64,000 nt of DNA from positions 55,366,001 through 55,430,000 of the forward strand of contig JBITNC010000001.1 of NCBI GenBank assembly GCA_050084985.1, given 5' to 3'. Both the position numbers and the translations under genes were made by a program. Source of the DNA: Nageia nagi. Its lineage: Eukaryota; Pinophyta. Below the pieces are notes generated by a model, which searched no databases, was not told the DNA's origin, and saw only the letters and a list, made by a program, of their open reading frames with translations. Below, piece by piece: positions 25,700 through 37,647 of this stretch (position 1 is its first letter; every line of letters begins with the position of its first letter).

Positions 25700-26000
25700 A
25701 TATTTTGAGTGAATATGTGGTCATCTTGATTGATGGTGGAACAACACATAACTTTATGGATTTGGGTTTTGCAAGAAGGAAAAGGGTAACAATGGAGGAC
25801 TTTCATGGATTCCAAGTTACTAGTGGAAAGGGGATATTTCTCCATGTAATAAGGTAGTAAAGCATATGGAGTTTCTCTTGGTGAATATCATGACATTTTA
25901 GATTTTTATATTTTTCCTACAGGTGGTTAGCCTCATATTGTGCTTGATGCACAATGGTTTTATGAGCTAGGTGATCTTACTAGTAATTACAAAAAGCTCA
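25700..26000 (+). pseudogene. aspartic protease of the chromovirus
   Basis: The active-site region reads LIDGGTTHNFMD, where the family has LIDSGSTHNFIS, so the catalytic Asp is present but DSG has become DGG. A later segment (GGxPHIVLDAQWFYELG) fits the protease C-terminal part. Frame breaks lie on both sides. Confidence 0.7.
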
Positions 26001-26281
26001 CAATCAAATTTTAGTTTAAGGGGAGAGAGATATTGTTACAAGGAATGAGGGATATAGAGTTACATATAGTTTTAGCAAAGAGGATGGAAAGGTTCATCAA
26101 GCAAAGTGATTTTGAATGGTGTGCATGTTTATTTTACATAAAAGGTATGCCTACAACAAAGAAGGACAACAAGGTAAAATATCCCTTACAAATTTAGCAA
26201 TTGTTAAATAAATATGAATCAATTTTTGGTGACATGCCATAAGGTCTACCTCCTCATAAGGGCTTTGAACATGTAATTGAA

Positions 26282-26983
26282 TTGGAAGAGGGTACAAAAC
26301 TAGTCATGATTACTCCATACAAATATCCTAAAAGCTATAAAGATGAAATAAAAAAGACCATAAAAGAATTGTTAGCTTTAGGACACATTAAGCCTAGCAG
26401 TAGTCTTTTTTCTTCTAGTGTGGTTTTGGTAAAGAAAAATGATAGTACACTCTACATGTGCATTGACTATAGGGTGCCTAATAAAAAGACCATAAATAAT
26501 AGGTATCCTATTCCCCATATTGATGAACTCATTGAAGAATTGTATGATGCCAAGTATTTTTTAAAAATTGATTTTCGTAGTGGCTATCATGAAATTAGGG
26601 TAAGTAAGGAGGATGTGCCTAAAACTACCTTTACATGCCACTATGGTCATTTTGACTTTCTTTTTATGCCATTTGTACTTACCAATGCTCTCGCCACTTT
26701 CCAATCTACTATGAATCATGTTTTTTGAAAATATTTGAGATCTTTTGTGTTAGTATTTTTTGATGATATTTTGATTTATAGCAAGGATTGAGATGAACAT
26801 ATGAAACACTTGGAAATTGTTCTTGATATTTTCAAACAACAACAATTTTATGTAGAGGATTCCAAGTGTGAATTTGGTCTTACTAAGATTTTCTATTTGG
26901 GGCATATTATTAATCACAATGAAGTACATGTTGATCCTGAAAAATTACAACCATTCAAAATTGGCCTACTCCCACAAATTTGA
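26282..26983 (+). pseudogene. reverse transcriptase of the chromovirus
   Basis: Clear RT fingers and palm: 'YMCIDYRVPNKKTINNRYPI', 'LKIDFRSGYHEIRV', 'FDFLFMPFVLTNALATFQ', then, past a TGA at 26726, the YxDD box as VFFDDILIYSKD. A second stop follows at about 26788 and the frame resumes at 26801-26983. Catalytic Asps are still visible, but three breaks rule out activity. Confidence 0.85.
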
Positions 26984-27126
26984 CACAACTAAGAGGATTT
27001 CTTAGATTGCGCGACTATTATATAAGGTTCATTAAAGGATTGTCTAAAATTTTTGCTCCTATGATAGAACTAACAAAGAAGAATGCCTTTGCTTAGAGTG
27101 ATGATGCCCAACATGCTTTTAAGAAA

Positions 27127-27400
27127 TTGAAGGAAGTATTGACCACTTGCCCCACTCTTGCTATTCCCAATTTTGATTTGCCTTACATTGTGGAGTGTGA
27201 TACCTCAAGAGTAGGAATAGGGGTTGTTTTAATGCAAAGAGGAAAGCTAATAGATTTTAAGGATAGAAAGCTTTTCCCTTCAAAAAAATCCTTTAGTATC
27301 TATGAGAAAGAGATGTTAGGTATTTTGCATGCCTTGGCTAGGTTTAAATAGTATTCATTTGTGGTAGATTCACCATTAAGATCGATCATAATATCTTAAG
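27127..27400 (+). pseudogene. RNase H of the chromovirus
   Basis: Contains IVECDTSRVGIGVVLMQRG, the usual 'ECDASGxGIGAVLxQ' start with its catalytic Asp, and 'YEKEMLGILHALARFK' with the conserved Glu. A TAG follows at 27349-27351 where family members read W. Confidence 0.8.
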
Positions 27401-27624
27401 ATTTTTATTGAATCAAAAACACCTGAATGAGAGACAACAAAGGTGGGTCACAAAGGTATAATCTTATGGTTTTGATATTGAGTACAACAAAGGGAAAAAT
27501 GATACAACGGCTAATGCACTTTCTAGGAGCCCACTTTTCTATTCTTTTTTAGCTCTGGATGAGAAGTTGAAAGCCAAATTGATGGTTGAATATGTAAAGA
27601 ATGATTTTGTTGGTAAATTATTAG

Positions 27625-28350
27625 ATGGTGCAATTTCTGATGCAAAATTTAGAGTGGTTAATGGGTTGGTTTTGTATAAAGGCAAAAAAATTTCTTATGC
27701 TAGGATCAAAGTTAAAGGATAAAGTTATTCTATCTCTTCATGATTCACCTTATGTAGGGCATCTGGGTTTCTATAAGACCTATAGGTTGTTAAGAGAGAG
27801 ATTTTCTTGGAAATGGTTAAAGGATGAAGTGATGAAACTTGTAAAATAATTTGCTATTTATCAAGAAAATAAAATAGAACATACTTTGAGTGCAAGCCTA
27901 TTACAACCACTTCCAATTTTGAAAGAGAAATGGGATAGCATCTCTATGGATTTCATTATGAGGTTGTCTACCATGCATGGTAAGAATTGCATATATGTGG
28001 TTGTAGGTAGATTGATTAAATTCAATTATTTCTTTGCCATTTTAGTGTCATTTACAGCAATACAAGTGGATGAACTTTTCTTTAAGGAAGTCTTTAGATT
28101 GCATGGCCTTCCTAGCACCATTGTTAGTGATAGGGAAAAGATTTATGAGTGATTTTTACCAATAGGTATGCATACTCAGTGGCTCCAAATTGACTCCAAG
28201 CACTAGCTACCACCCTCAAATAGATTGGAAAATTAAAATAGTTAACAAATGGCTTGAGGGGTACTTAAGAAATTACATTTTAGGGCAACAAAATGCATAG
28301 GTAAGATGGTTGAGTTTTGTTACAATACTACATAGCACTTATCTATCAAA
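27625..28350 (+). pseudogene. integrase of the chromovirus
   Basis: Starts with the zinc-binding HDSPYVGHLG, but the CxxC half is lost (stop, then FAIYQ). The first catalytic Asp (SMDFIM) and second (SDRE) remain. The third region reads IDWKIKIVNKWLEGYL, where TDGQTE is expected, so the catalytic Glu is gone. Non-functional. Confidence 0.8.
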
Positions 28351-28809
28351 ATGTCTCCCTTCAAAGCTTTATATGGTTATGAGGCTCCTAATTTGGTTGA
28401 TATACTATTACATGATAGTAGAGTACCTGGTGCTCAAGATTTTATGCAAGATCATCAAGAGGTATTAAAATTATTGAGGGATAATATTTTTATTACACAA
28501 AATTGGTAGAAGAAATATGCAAATTAGCAACATGTAGAAAGACATTTTAATGAAGGGGATATGGTTTATTTAAGGTTGCATCCCTACAAATAGTCTACCA
28601 TTAAAAATAGTAGTAGGGAGAAGCTTAAGCCATAGTTTTATGGTCCTTACAAGGTACTAAAGAAGGTAGGAGAGGTAGCATATAAGCTAGAAATTCCTAT
28701 TGGTAGTAAAATACATGATGTATTTCATGTTTATTTCCTCAAAAGAGCATTGGGATAGCACATTATACCTTCACAAGAATTGCCACCAATTGATGAGGAA
28801 GGTAAGCTA

Positions 28810-28980
28810 CTTTAGGAACCTGAATTAGTTCTAGAAGTGAGGGAGAAAAAACTCTAAAATAGAGTCATTCATGAGCATTAGATCAAGTGGAAGGGTCTAC
28901 CAATTAAGGAATCTACTTGGGAAGGATCTCAGATTTTGCCCCATCCATCTCTCAATTGCTTGTGGTCAAGCAATTTTAGC
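28810..28980 (+). pseudogene. chromodomain of the chromovirus
   Basis: The C-terminal part reads 'NRVIHEH', stop, 'IKWKGLPIKESTWE', the typical chromodomain core that targets integration to marked heterochromatin. It ends in the QFxxGD-like overlap with the 3' LTR. Confidence 0.75.
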
Positions 28981-28990
28981 AAGGCGATAT

Positions 28991-30001
28991 TGTAATAATC
29001 CCTTTTTTAGAACCTTTGTACATAGTATTATATTTTATGTGTGGTGTGGATTTTACTAAAAATAATTATATGGTGTGGTGAGAACTTAATAATAATCACT
29101 TTATTATTATTAAGTTAATAAAAGGGAAGATATAAGGGTCATGTGAGTTTTAAATATTGAAATAAAGTGCCAAGGTGAAAAGAGGAAATAATAAAATATT
29201 TGAAAGGTGATCTAAGTCATTTTAAGGTTTCACTCCCTTAATGCAAAATTAGAAGATTTATATATAAAAGGAGATGAGAGGCTCCCATTTCATTATGCTT
29301 GGATTAGAATTGAATTTTATTTGGAGTTTATCCAATTTCACTCTTGCAAATGAAAACCCTTTTGGCTTGTAGGCTTAAGGATGAAAACCCTTGAGTCCTC
29401 CATTGGTGAATCCATCTAGGGTTTACATTTATGATTCATTGGCCACATCGGCATTCAAAATCAACATCTAAAAGCTTTGGAGAGAGGCATTCAACATTGG
29501 AGGAGCAATTCCAGCACTTGAAGCATCATATCTCCTCTTTGATTCAGATGTTCAACCATTTGGAGTATTTTGAGTCATTTTTGTGCATCTTTTAGCTAGA
29601 TTTGGTATACCAAGTGGGACATACAACGTTAAGAGGCATTTTCCTATGTTTTGCATTCATTTTGAAGCTTTTGAAGGGGTTGTTTAGTTGGAGAAAAGCA
29701 AAGTGATGTTTTTGAGCATTTAGATTTGTTCACGCAACCTCTATGGCATTTTTGTGCTCATTGGATCCTTATACATGTTCTCCTTGGTGAATAATAATTG
29801 CTTGGCACTCATTTTTATTTTTCTTAGCAATTATAGTGCATATTTTAGAATAATTATAGATCTATTTTGTGGCATAATTTTTTTAAAATTATTTACAAAT
29901 ATTTTGAGTAATATTGCAAATTTGGTTTATTGGAAAAATTTTAGCTAAAAATCCTAAAATTGCTTTGAGTATTTTTATGAGCCCTAGTTTGGCTCATTAC
30001 A
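28991..30001 (+). repeat. chromovirus 3' LTR
   Basis: Starts TGTAATAATCCC and ends GGCTCATTACA. About 30 bp shorter than the 5' copy through small indels. Confidence 0.9.
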
Positions 30002-30622
30002 TTAACCCCATTAATCAAATTTTATTTAACCTCATAGGCCAAACCTTGATAAGACATACAAACCTTAAAATCTAAACCCTAAACCCTTCAAACCTAAATC
30101 TTAAAACCTTAAAACCTAGACCCTAAACCCTTAAGCCAAGTAAATAAACCTAAGCACTAAAATGTAAACCCTAAACCCTTAAGCCTTAAACAAACTTAAA
30201 CCCTTAAACAAATATAAATATTAAACCTCTAAGCCTTAAACAAACCTAAGCACTAAAATGTAAACCCTAAATCCTAAACCCCTAAAACCTAAATCCTAGA
30301 CTCTTACTTATCCTAAAACACTAAACTCTTAAATCCTTAACCCTTAAGTTCTTAAACCCAAGTAACCCTTAAAAGTTTTAACCCCTTTAATATCATGTTT
30401 AACCCCATTGGTCAAATGTTTAACCCCTAGAACCCTATAAACCTAAACACTAAAATGTAAACCCTATAAACCTATTAAACGCTAAAACCCCACCCTTAAA
30501 CCCTTCAACTCTTAAACCCTAAACCCTTAAACTCTTAAACCCTTTACCTTAAACCCTTAAACTTTTAAACCTTTAATCATTAAACTCTTAAACCCAAGTA
30601 ATGCTTAAAATCTTTAAACCTT
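30002..30622. repeat. degenerate telomere-like array (part A)
   Basis: Dense CCCTAAA, CCCTTAAA and CCTAAAC words (plant telomere repeat TTTAGGG on minus) mixed with non-telomeric words. The block from CCCTTAAGCCAAG at 30128 onward is copied again at 49914. Confidence 0.85.
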
Positions 30623-30780
30623 CACTAGTAGAATTTTGGTAGATATATGACTATGTGACTAAAACTTATAGTCACGTGACTAAAACTAATCATATTGTAC
30701 TAATGTTTTGCAATTTGTAATTATAAATGACTAAAAATATGACTAATTTAGTCATAAGTAAAATCATAAGGTGTATAATT
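30623..30780. repeat. left subterminal repeats of the CACTA-like element
   Basis: TGACTA words in both orientations (ATATGACTATGTGACTAAAA, GTCACGTGACTAAAAC, AAATGACTAAAAATATGACTAA, TTTAGTCATA). Confidence 0.7.
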
Positions 30781-30789
30781 TGAGAAACA

Positions 30790-31526
30790 TGACAATTTTA
30801 AGCATCATTATATGTTTAAACATATTAGGTCAATAATATCTAGCTTCAATAATTTGGTAAGTTGATATATTACCTTAAGAATGACCTTTTCCTTTTATTT
30901 ATTATGGAATTGATCCAAAATAATTTTAGATTCGTTTTCTTCAAATGCATTAAATAAATTCCCTCAACATTTATTCTATGTAACTTAGCAATCATAAATT
31001 TCTAAATTTTATACCTCAAGGTTTTTTTTTTTTGAAAGCTTTTTTTATTCAACATTAATATTTGAAGGATAAATATCTATAGTAAAATATCAAATAATAA
31101 CTTTATTCCAAAGGCTATTAATAATTTATTCCACATAATATTAATAAAAATTTATAGACATTTCTTCATCTTGTGATTGGTAGGAGTTAGTGACACACTC
31201 AGAATGACATGAATGAAAGTTGAAAGGTGCCAAAATAAAAATGATTGTGTCATAACCTATTTTTGTGCCTTTTCTCCTTTCACATATTTTGATAGTAAAA
31301 CTTGAATTTATTGCTTAAAATTGGTATAATTTAGCTTTTGAGTAATTGAGTATTTGAAGGCATATTTTTAGTGTTGGTGTTTGCATATAAAAATAATTCA
31401 GAAAGTATTTAATTTGAAATGTGTGAAATGCTCGAATTATTGTATTATAGAGGGCCATCTTGGAAAATATATTTTAAGTGAGATCATTTCATTTGTATTT
31501 CAATTACCTTGTAAAATAAAAAAAAA
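30790..31526. other. CACTA interior, no gene seen
   Basis: AT-rich, with homopolymer T and A runs (31022-31033; 31518-31526). No coding frame holds. Confidence 0.4.
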
Positions 31527-32660
31527 TGTAAAGGACCATCCTTGATTTACAAAGTTAAATTTTATTACACCCTAACACTATAGGGGAGTACATTGTGTAA
31601 TTTTAACCATAACAAAGGCATTGAATTTTAAACCTAAGGGGATTAAATTAAATGTCTTAATTTTTCTCCAAGCATTGGGTATCTAGCTTAGAAAGTGAAA
31701 ACAAAATTAGGGAAACAAAAGCCTCCATGTCCATTAAAACCCTAATCATTTGGCTTGCAATATTTGGAAGGTGGAAGAAGGAGAGATGAGAGGAAAACCC
31801 TAGCTTCCATGCTTGTAGAAGCCAAATGAACTATTTTCAGGCCACATGGATGGGTTTGTGAGCAAATTTTTGAGACTATAAGTTGATTTCTCTTACTCCA
31901 TTTGTTATTTTGTTGCTACAAATCACATGGGAGTGTAAAATAATGTGGTGAATCTATTACACCCATATTATGGGAGCTTTATGGTGCTAAAAATCATGAT
32001 TTTGGGGATGAGAGGGTGTCTTGGCAACATGAGGGAAGCTGAACATTAAAATCTACATGTCATGGGAGCTCTTTGGTGCTCCATATCTAATTTGAGGGGT
32101 TTCAAATCACACCATGAGTGTCATATCTAAGAAGATCTCACATTTTTAGATTTTAATCTTCAATTTTGGTTGGGGAAAATGCATTTTGGATGTAGAGAGG
32201 AGTTAGGACCCTATATGTAGGCTTCTAGATGTAGGTTATGATTTTGAGTGAGTTTTCTTTTAATCCTTGATTGGCATTTTTGAATTTCAAATATGAAACT
32301 TGTGTCATGGTGTTAAAATTCATGGTGGGTACTTGTTTAATCATTATAGCAAGTAAAAAAATTATTAATTTGGATTACATCCATGCTAGAGTTTCATTTT
32401 TTGTCATTATTATGCTTTTCCTTGAGCTTATGAGCACCAAATTGCTAGGAGCAATTATCTTACATTGGTTTCTCATTATTTAAGTTGATTTAAGGATTTA
32501 GAACCCTATCCCTACATATTTCATGAGGGTGAAATTGGGTTCATATGATTTTTGGACAAGAGTTTCATCTGGTTAAGGATTGAGGTGAGTTTTTGGGTCT
32601 TAATTGATTCTGCCAATGATTGATCCTAGAAAGAAATACCACAGCACCAACATCATTACA
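31527..32660 (+). repeat. probable solo LTR
   Basis: Starts TGTAAAGGACCATCC and ends CATCATTACA, a gypsy-style pair of ends, with AAAAA on both sides as possible target duplication. The poly-A context makes the duplication weak evidence. Internal repeats around ATGGGAGCT(T/C)T(A/T)TGGTGCT occur at about 31970 and 32060. Confidence 0.45.
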
Positions 32661-32908
32661 AAAAAGAAAAATTTCATTTTTGTAATTTATTGTATTTAAA
32701 AAAAAACTTGCTTAATTCTAAAATATAATTATTGAACAACCCTATGAGGATTTAGACTATTTTCTTATACATTTGATAAGTTTCTAGGAATGGGCTAGAA
32801 TTTATTAGGAATGAAACCATAGGTGGCCATGATCATGGTACAATTTGATATTGTATCCATGATCAATAAACCATAAACACTTTCCATTTCAAACATAAAA
32901 ATTGTAAA

Positions 32909-34880
32909 TGTTGATTATTATTGTGTAATATATATGAGCTGCAAACAATCTTAACCAAAGTAAATCAAGAATAGACTATAGTGACAGTCTGATCTCTAGA
33001 GAAGGTCGGTTCCTTATACATTGGGTGTAGGAGAAGTAACAGGAAAGAAAATGAAAGGAGTAGAGTGCAAGGAATTTAAGCAAAAGGCTTAAGGTAACAG
33101 GAAAGAAAATAAAAAGGAGTAGAGTGCAAGGAATTTAAGCAAAAAGGCTTAGGGTAACAAGAGAGAAAGCAAAGGTGGATCACTAGTTCAGCACAGGCTT
33201 TCACAGTGTGTGAAACCTTGGTCTGAATCTAGTGTAGCAGCTACAGTACAAGCTCTCACTCTCTAATAGTTTCCCAGCTTTACTCTACCATGTAGCAGAC
33301 ACAGTTATTCTAGCAACTCACGATTACCATTCAGGAAACAAGCCAAGCTACCACGATGTAACCAAATTAAGAATGATAATTACAAGTGCTAGACAAGAAA
33401 GGTCCAGATGGTTTCATATTACTGATAAAAACTATAGGTCTTCGAGAACAAATGTAAAGAGTAATACTAGGGATTTCGACCCTTCTTTCACTTTATTTTC
33501 ATATACTTATACTGAAGCAACAACAATTACAAGAATTGCAGAACAGAAACATTTACAAAATGGCTTCAAGATTCTAGCCTTCTTTTAACTGATACTACCT
33601 ACATACGCCACTTGGCAGAATATTACAAAACTGGGTAGATTGCAGACGATACAGCTTCTTGATGACTGTGATCTAACTTCTCGCTATCCTCATCTCTTTT
33701 AGGATATACTATTTACTGGCTCTGACTATTTGATCACTTCCAGGACCCAGTTTCATTCAAAAATGTGAACATCGTTCTCCCTGTGATGTCATCTTCATAC
33801 TTTTGAAAGGTTTTACACACTGGCTCTAGCTATCCGATTGCTTCTTGCTGACCTCATCACTTCTGGGACCTAGTTTCATTCAAGAATGTGAACATTGTCC
33901 TACCTGTGATGTCATCTTGATACTTTCAGAATGCTCTACTCACTTTCTCTAGAACCTGGGCTTTTCCATAATTGAGCTTTTATCATTTCATTCTGGAACA
34001 CTTTATCTACTGACTCTGACCTTTTAATCACCCCTTGCTGACATCATCATCTCTGAAACTTGATCATTACCAAAATGCGACTATCTTATCCTCTGTGACA
34101 TCATCATCTTATTCCGGAATGCTTTACTTCTGGAACACTTAATTTACAGGCTCTAGCTTCTTTGATTATCTCTTGCTGACCTCATCACTTCCAGGACCCG
34201 GTTTCATTCAAGAATGTGAACATTATTCTCCCCGTGACATCATCTTCATACTTTCAAAATGTTTTACTCACCTTCTTCGAAACCTGGGCTTTTAATCACC
34301 CCTTACTGACATCATCATCTTCATAACCTGGTCTTTACCAAAATGCGACTATCTTATCCTCTGTGACATCATCATCTTATTATGGAATGCTTTACTTTCG
34401 AAACACTTAATTTATAAGCTCTGGCTTCTTCGATTATCTCTTGCTGACCTCATCACTTTCGGGACCCGATTTCATTCAAGAATGTGAACATTATTCTCCC
34501 TATGATGTCATCTTCATACTTCTAGAATGTTTTACTCACCTTCTCTGGAACCTGGGCTTTTAATCACCCCTTGCTGACCTCATCATCTTCAAAACCTGAT
34601 CTTTACTAAGACGTGACTATCTGATCCTTCGTGACATCATCATTTCATTCTGAAAAACTTTATTCACTGACTCTAGCTATTTGATCACCCCTTGCTGACC
34701 TCATCATCTCCAGAACCCGATCTTTACCAAGATGTGACTATTGGATCCTTTGTGACATCATCATTTCATCTGGCCCGCTTTATTTGTTCAAAAAACTTCT
34801 GGAGATCTTAAAATGAACTCATAGTTGTAAGTAAAGTACACCAGGGCTTTAATAAAGAATTTATTATGTATGGATATACA
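32909..34880 (-). repeat. Tat-like element 3' LTR (by coding strand)
   Basis: On minus it starts TGTATATCC and ends CAACA, 1,972 bp, about 270 bp longer than its partner through extra copies of the internal TGACATCATC repeats. A possible TATA stretch (AGTATAAGTATATG) lies near 33513-33500 on minus. Confidence 0.9.
33700..34780. repeat. irregular TGACATCATC repeats in the LTR U3
   Basis: At least eight copies of TGA(C/T)(A/G)TCATC occur (near 33786, 33909, 34102, 34233, 34364, 34504, 34633, 34753), alternating with TGCTGACCTCATCA and CATTCAAGAATGTGAACATT blocks. The same array is in the partner LTR, where one copy is a perfect TGACGTCA (about 46945), a bZIP-type core. Confidence 0.85.
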
Positions 34881-34971
34881 TTATGGTGACTTCTGGGGGA
34901 AAATTTCACCTTGATCAAAGAGGAATTTAGAACTCAGTCTGAAAAATAATAACCAAATGAAATCTGTTATT

Positions 34972-37647
34972 TCAACTCTGAACCTCTAAAAATTGCACAA
35001 CCTTACCCCAACTTGCATGATTTTCGGAGAAGTCTTTTATTCTCGATTGGGCTAGGGCTGTGTTGTTCAAAATTTCGTAGGAGATTTGCCCATATTTATG
35101 CAACATCCACTGCAGGACCACTCCTTTATTGGCACATTGGTCAAAAAATTCAAACAAAGTTGACTCATCAAAAGAATTCAGTAACAAATCTATATATTTC
35201 ATCTTTTAACTATCTTCATGAATGTATTTCAAAATTTCAGCCTCGGAGATGGGTGAATTATCCTCTTTCCATAATCCCAGAAATCTTGCCTCAGATAATT
35301 TAGCTATTTCAGCTTTCTGTGTTTCTACCCCCCGCCATTGCTTGATTAAATTATTTTTTATTTCTTGACACACCCATTTCTCGCGAACTGGGTGGTCAAT
35401 CGTTGAGATCAACTCAACCCTATTTCCCACATTTAAGGCTTGAAGCTCTTCGTCGAAAATCTCACCCAACTTTTTCTTTGCCCTCTTTGCTATCTTTTCC
35501 ATGGGGTCGATAATGCTTTCATAGAGGCTGACACTTGCCTCTAATTTCTTCAACTCTGAAAAACATAGATCAATGTGATCTCTGAGTTGAATCAATTGTT
35601 TAATCTTTGGAGATAATCACTCTCAGAATTTTTCTTTTATCCTGCTCAAAAAATCTCTATCCACCTTATTGAAATTCGAATTCAGCCGCGTCTATGCAAT
35701 GTCAGCATTTAAATTGCCAATTATTATCTCTCTTGCTGCTACTTTAGCTATTTTGGTTGCAATTTCTACATCTGATGTGAATTTAGCTATAACAGGAAAA
35801 TAGAAATTGAAATCCAGTCACAGAACATACAGAAGAAATCCAGACCAAAAATACTCTTCTTATTCCTGAATCCACATGCTCTCCAAGAGAATACAATGCC
35901 CTTTAAATAGCCACACAAAAAAAAACAAAAAACCAGAATGAGTCGGATTGCACCCAAAATTTGCATGCGCATCCCTCTTACACTAATTAAGCAGTATCTA
36001 AAATATCCACCCTTAACTATAAGAAAAACAAGAGTTATTAAAGGCGCAACATGCAAAAAAGCCTAAAAATCAGGAGTGCTCTTAAAAAAAGCCTATTTTT
36101 CAGGCCTTAGACGGATGAATCAGGCCTTAAAAATATCATTTTTTGGGTATGGCAATTCTAGCGAGCTACCATAACTAGAAATTCGTCACGAAGCCATAGT
36201 TTAAATTTCGAAGCAAAACGACCTCCGGATCAAAAGTTACGGCCCCGGTAACGCATGCATCAACATCCTTCTGTGCTATGACCACATCTTTCTTTGCCAG
36301 GTTATCTGTAGTTGGAGCAGTAGCTAAACTTGCTCTGAGAGCAGCTATATTATTGTCTACAACTTTTAATTTTAGCTGTTGAGACTCTAATTGTTGTTTC
36401 ATTACTTCATTCACCTTTTGAAGCTTATTATATTTGACCTCTAATTTGGTCAATTTAGAAATGTTTAAATCCATAGCTGTTTGCAACAGCTCATTCTTAT
36501 CACTCTGGGATATGCTCCTAGTATCTATCTTTACCCGGGTGTTCATTGAGGAGAGATCACTTTGCCCTTCTTGGGGTTCTTAGGCAATAGCCATCTCAAG
36601 CACCTTATGCTTCGGATCCATTGAAGTTTGGAGCCTTACCGAATTATCTGAAACTGGGAGCTTCTTGACCTGCTTCTGCATCCATGCATTTCATCCCTAT
36701 TTCATCTGTTGGTACTGCTACATGATGTCATCCATAGATACTTGTTGCTTGAATATCATAATGAATGGGGATCTGATGCTCAACTCCTGAGAGGAGGGGG
36801 CCACAATCTGCTATGCTGGTGTCACAGGGTTGGCTTGACTGGGCCCGAGGACACTACTACCGGATGGATCCATGGTAGGAAGAGCTGGAATGGATGGAGG
36901 AGAGGATGATGGAGGTGGAGATGGTGAAGGTGATGACAGTATTGTGGTGACGCTAACGATGGGGGGAGCTTGTGGGCTGGATGTGAGGGGAAGGGAGCTT
37001 TGCCATTGAATAAGCGGTGGTGGTGTTATGAGGGATTGGATGGGTGAAGTTGGAATGACTGCTGGAATTTGTAGAAGTGAACTTGAAACAAAAATGGACG
37101 TGGTAGGAATAGATAGAGCAGGAGTAAGAGAAATAGGGGAAGAGAGAGTAGAGAGTGTACCTGATGGAGTAGGGCTCCTTCTTCTTCTCTTTGGTGGTGG
37201 TGGGAGCGGTGCCATCTCCTTTTAGGCTTTCCTTTTAATAGTATACACCTTCCTGGGCCTCCTAGCTACTGTTTCTATGGAAACCTCCCTGGTTCCTTCC
37301 TCAGGTAGCTCCTCCTGAGCTAACGCTTGGGACATTGCAGGTCCCTGCTCTCCCTCCTCATCACTATCATTTGAACCTTCACTTGCAGGGACGTCTATAG
37401 GATGTTCCATTCTCCACATCTCCTCAAACTTCTCATCTAAATTGAAATCTAGAGGGGTATTCTAATTTTTGGACTCAATCCGGTACTGAGTGAAGGCGGC
37501 TATTTTTTCTTCACTCCATCTCTGATCTCTTAAGGTTTTCAAAGACTTTTTGGAGATGGAATCTATTCTTGGGTCAAAATTTGTCTTTTTACTGTAAAAA
37601 CTCAACCACGGTGGCAATAAATCTTTAGTAATCAAGGCAGTGGGCAT
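34972..37647 (-). pseudogene. extra ORF of the Tat-like element, C-terminal part
   Basis: One reading frame can be followed on minus from 37647 to a stop at 34972, interrupted by stops at 37462, 37222, 36811 and 35206 and by a stop-dense gap (about 36175-35790). Order: acidic segment (SNDSDEEGEQG), basic cluster RRPRKVYTIKRK, second basic cluster KRRRR within a Pro/Ser-rich linker of over 100 residues, a coiled coil (36546-36250, 'KLEVKYNKLQKVNEVMKQQL'), then a helical C-terminal domain (35595-34972). The basic clusters suggest nuclear entry. The gap ends in a good acceptor on minus (CCTGTTATAG, 35796-35787) and contains a TATA-like CTATTTAAAG, so it is either an intron or an internal promoter. 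No family recognised. Confidence 0.6.

Larger units (their letters stand above)
22910..30001 (+). mobile_element. Ty3/gypsy chromovirus, full-length but dead
   Basis: A 7.1 kb element bounded by two LTRs (22910-23950; 28991-30001) that begin TGTAAT and end CATTATA/CATTACA. Flanking 5-mers TTAAT (22905-22909) and TTAAC (30002-30006) fit a target duplication with one change. Internal order is PBS, gag, protease, RT, RNase H, integrase, chromodomain, which defines a chromovirus. The host sequence on both sides is the same telomere-like array. LTRs differ at very roughly one base in twelve by eye, so the insertion is old. Every domain has frameshifts or stops. Confidence 0.9.

Noticed and set aside
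34884-34900. TGGTGACTTCTGGGGGA as a primer-binding site of a plus-strand element
   Set aside because: It follows the left LTR at the right distance, but all coding domains are on minus, so this end is next to the 3' LTR. Kept only as a curiosity.
36709-37225. Plus-strand frames of 65-66 codons
   Set aside because: They are antisense shadows of the Pro/Ser-rich linker of the Tat-like extra ORF on minus.
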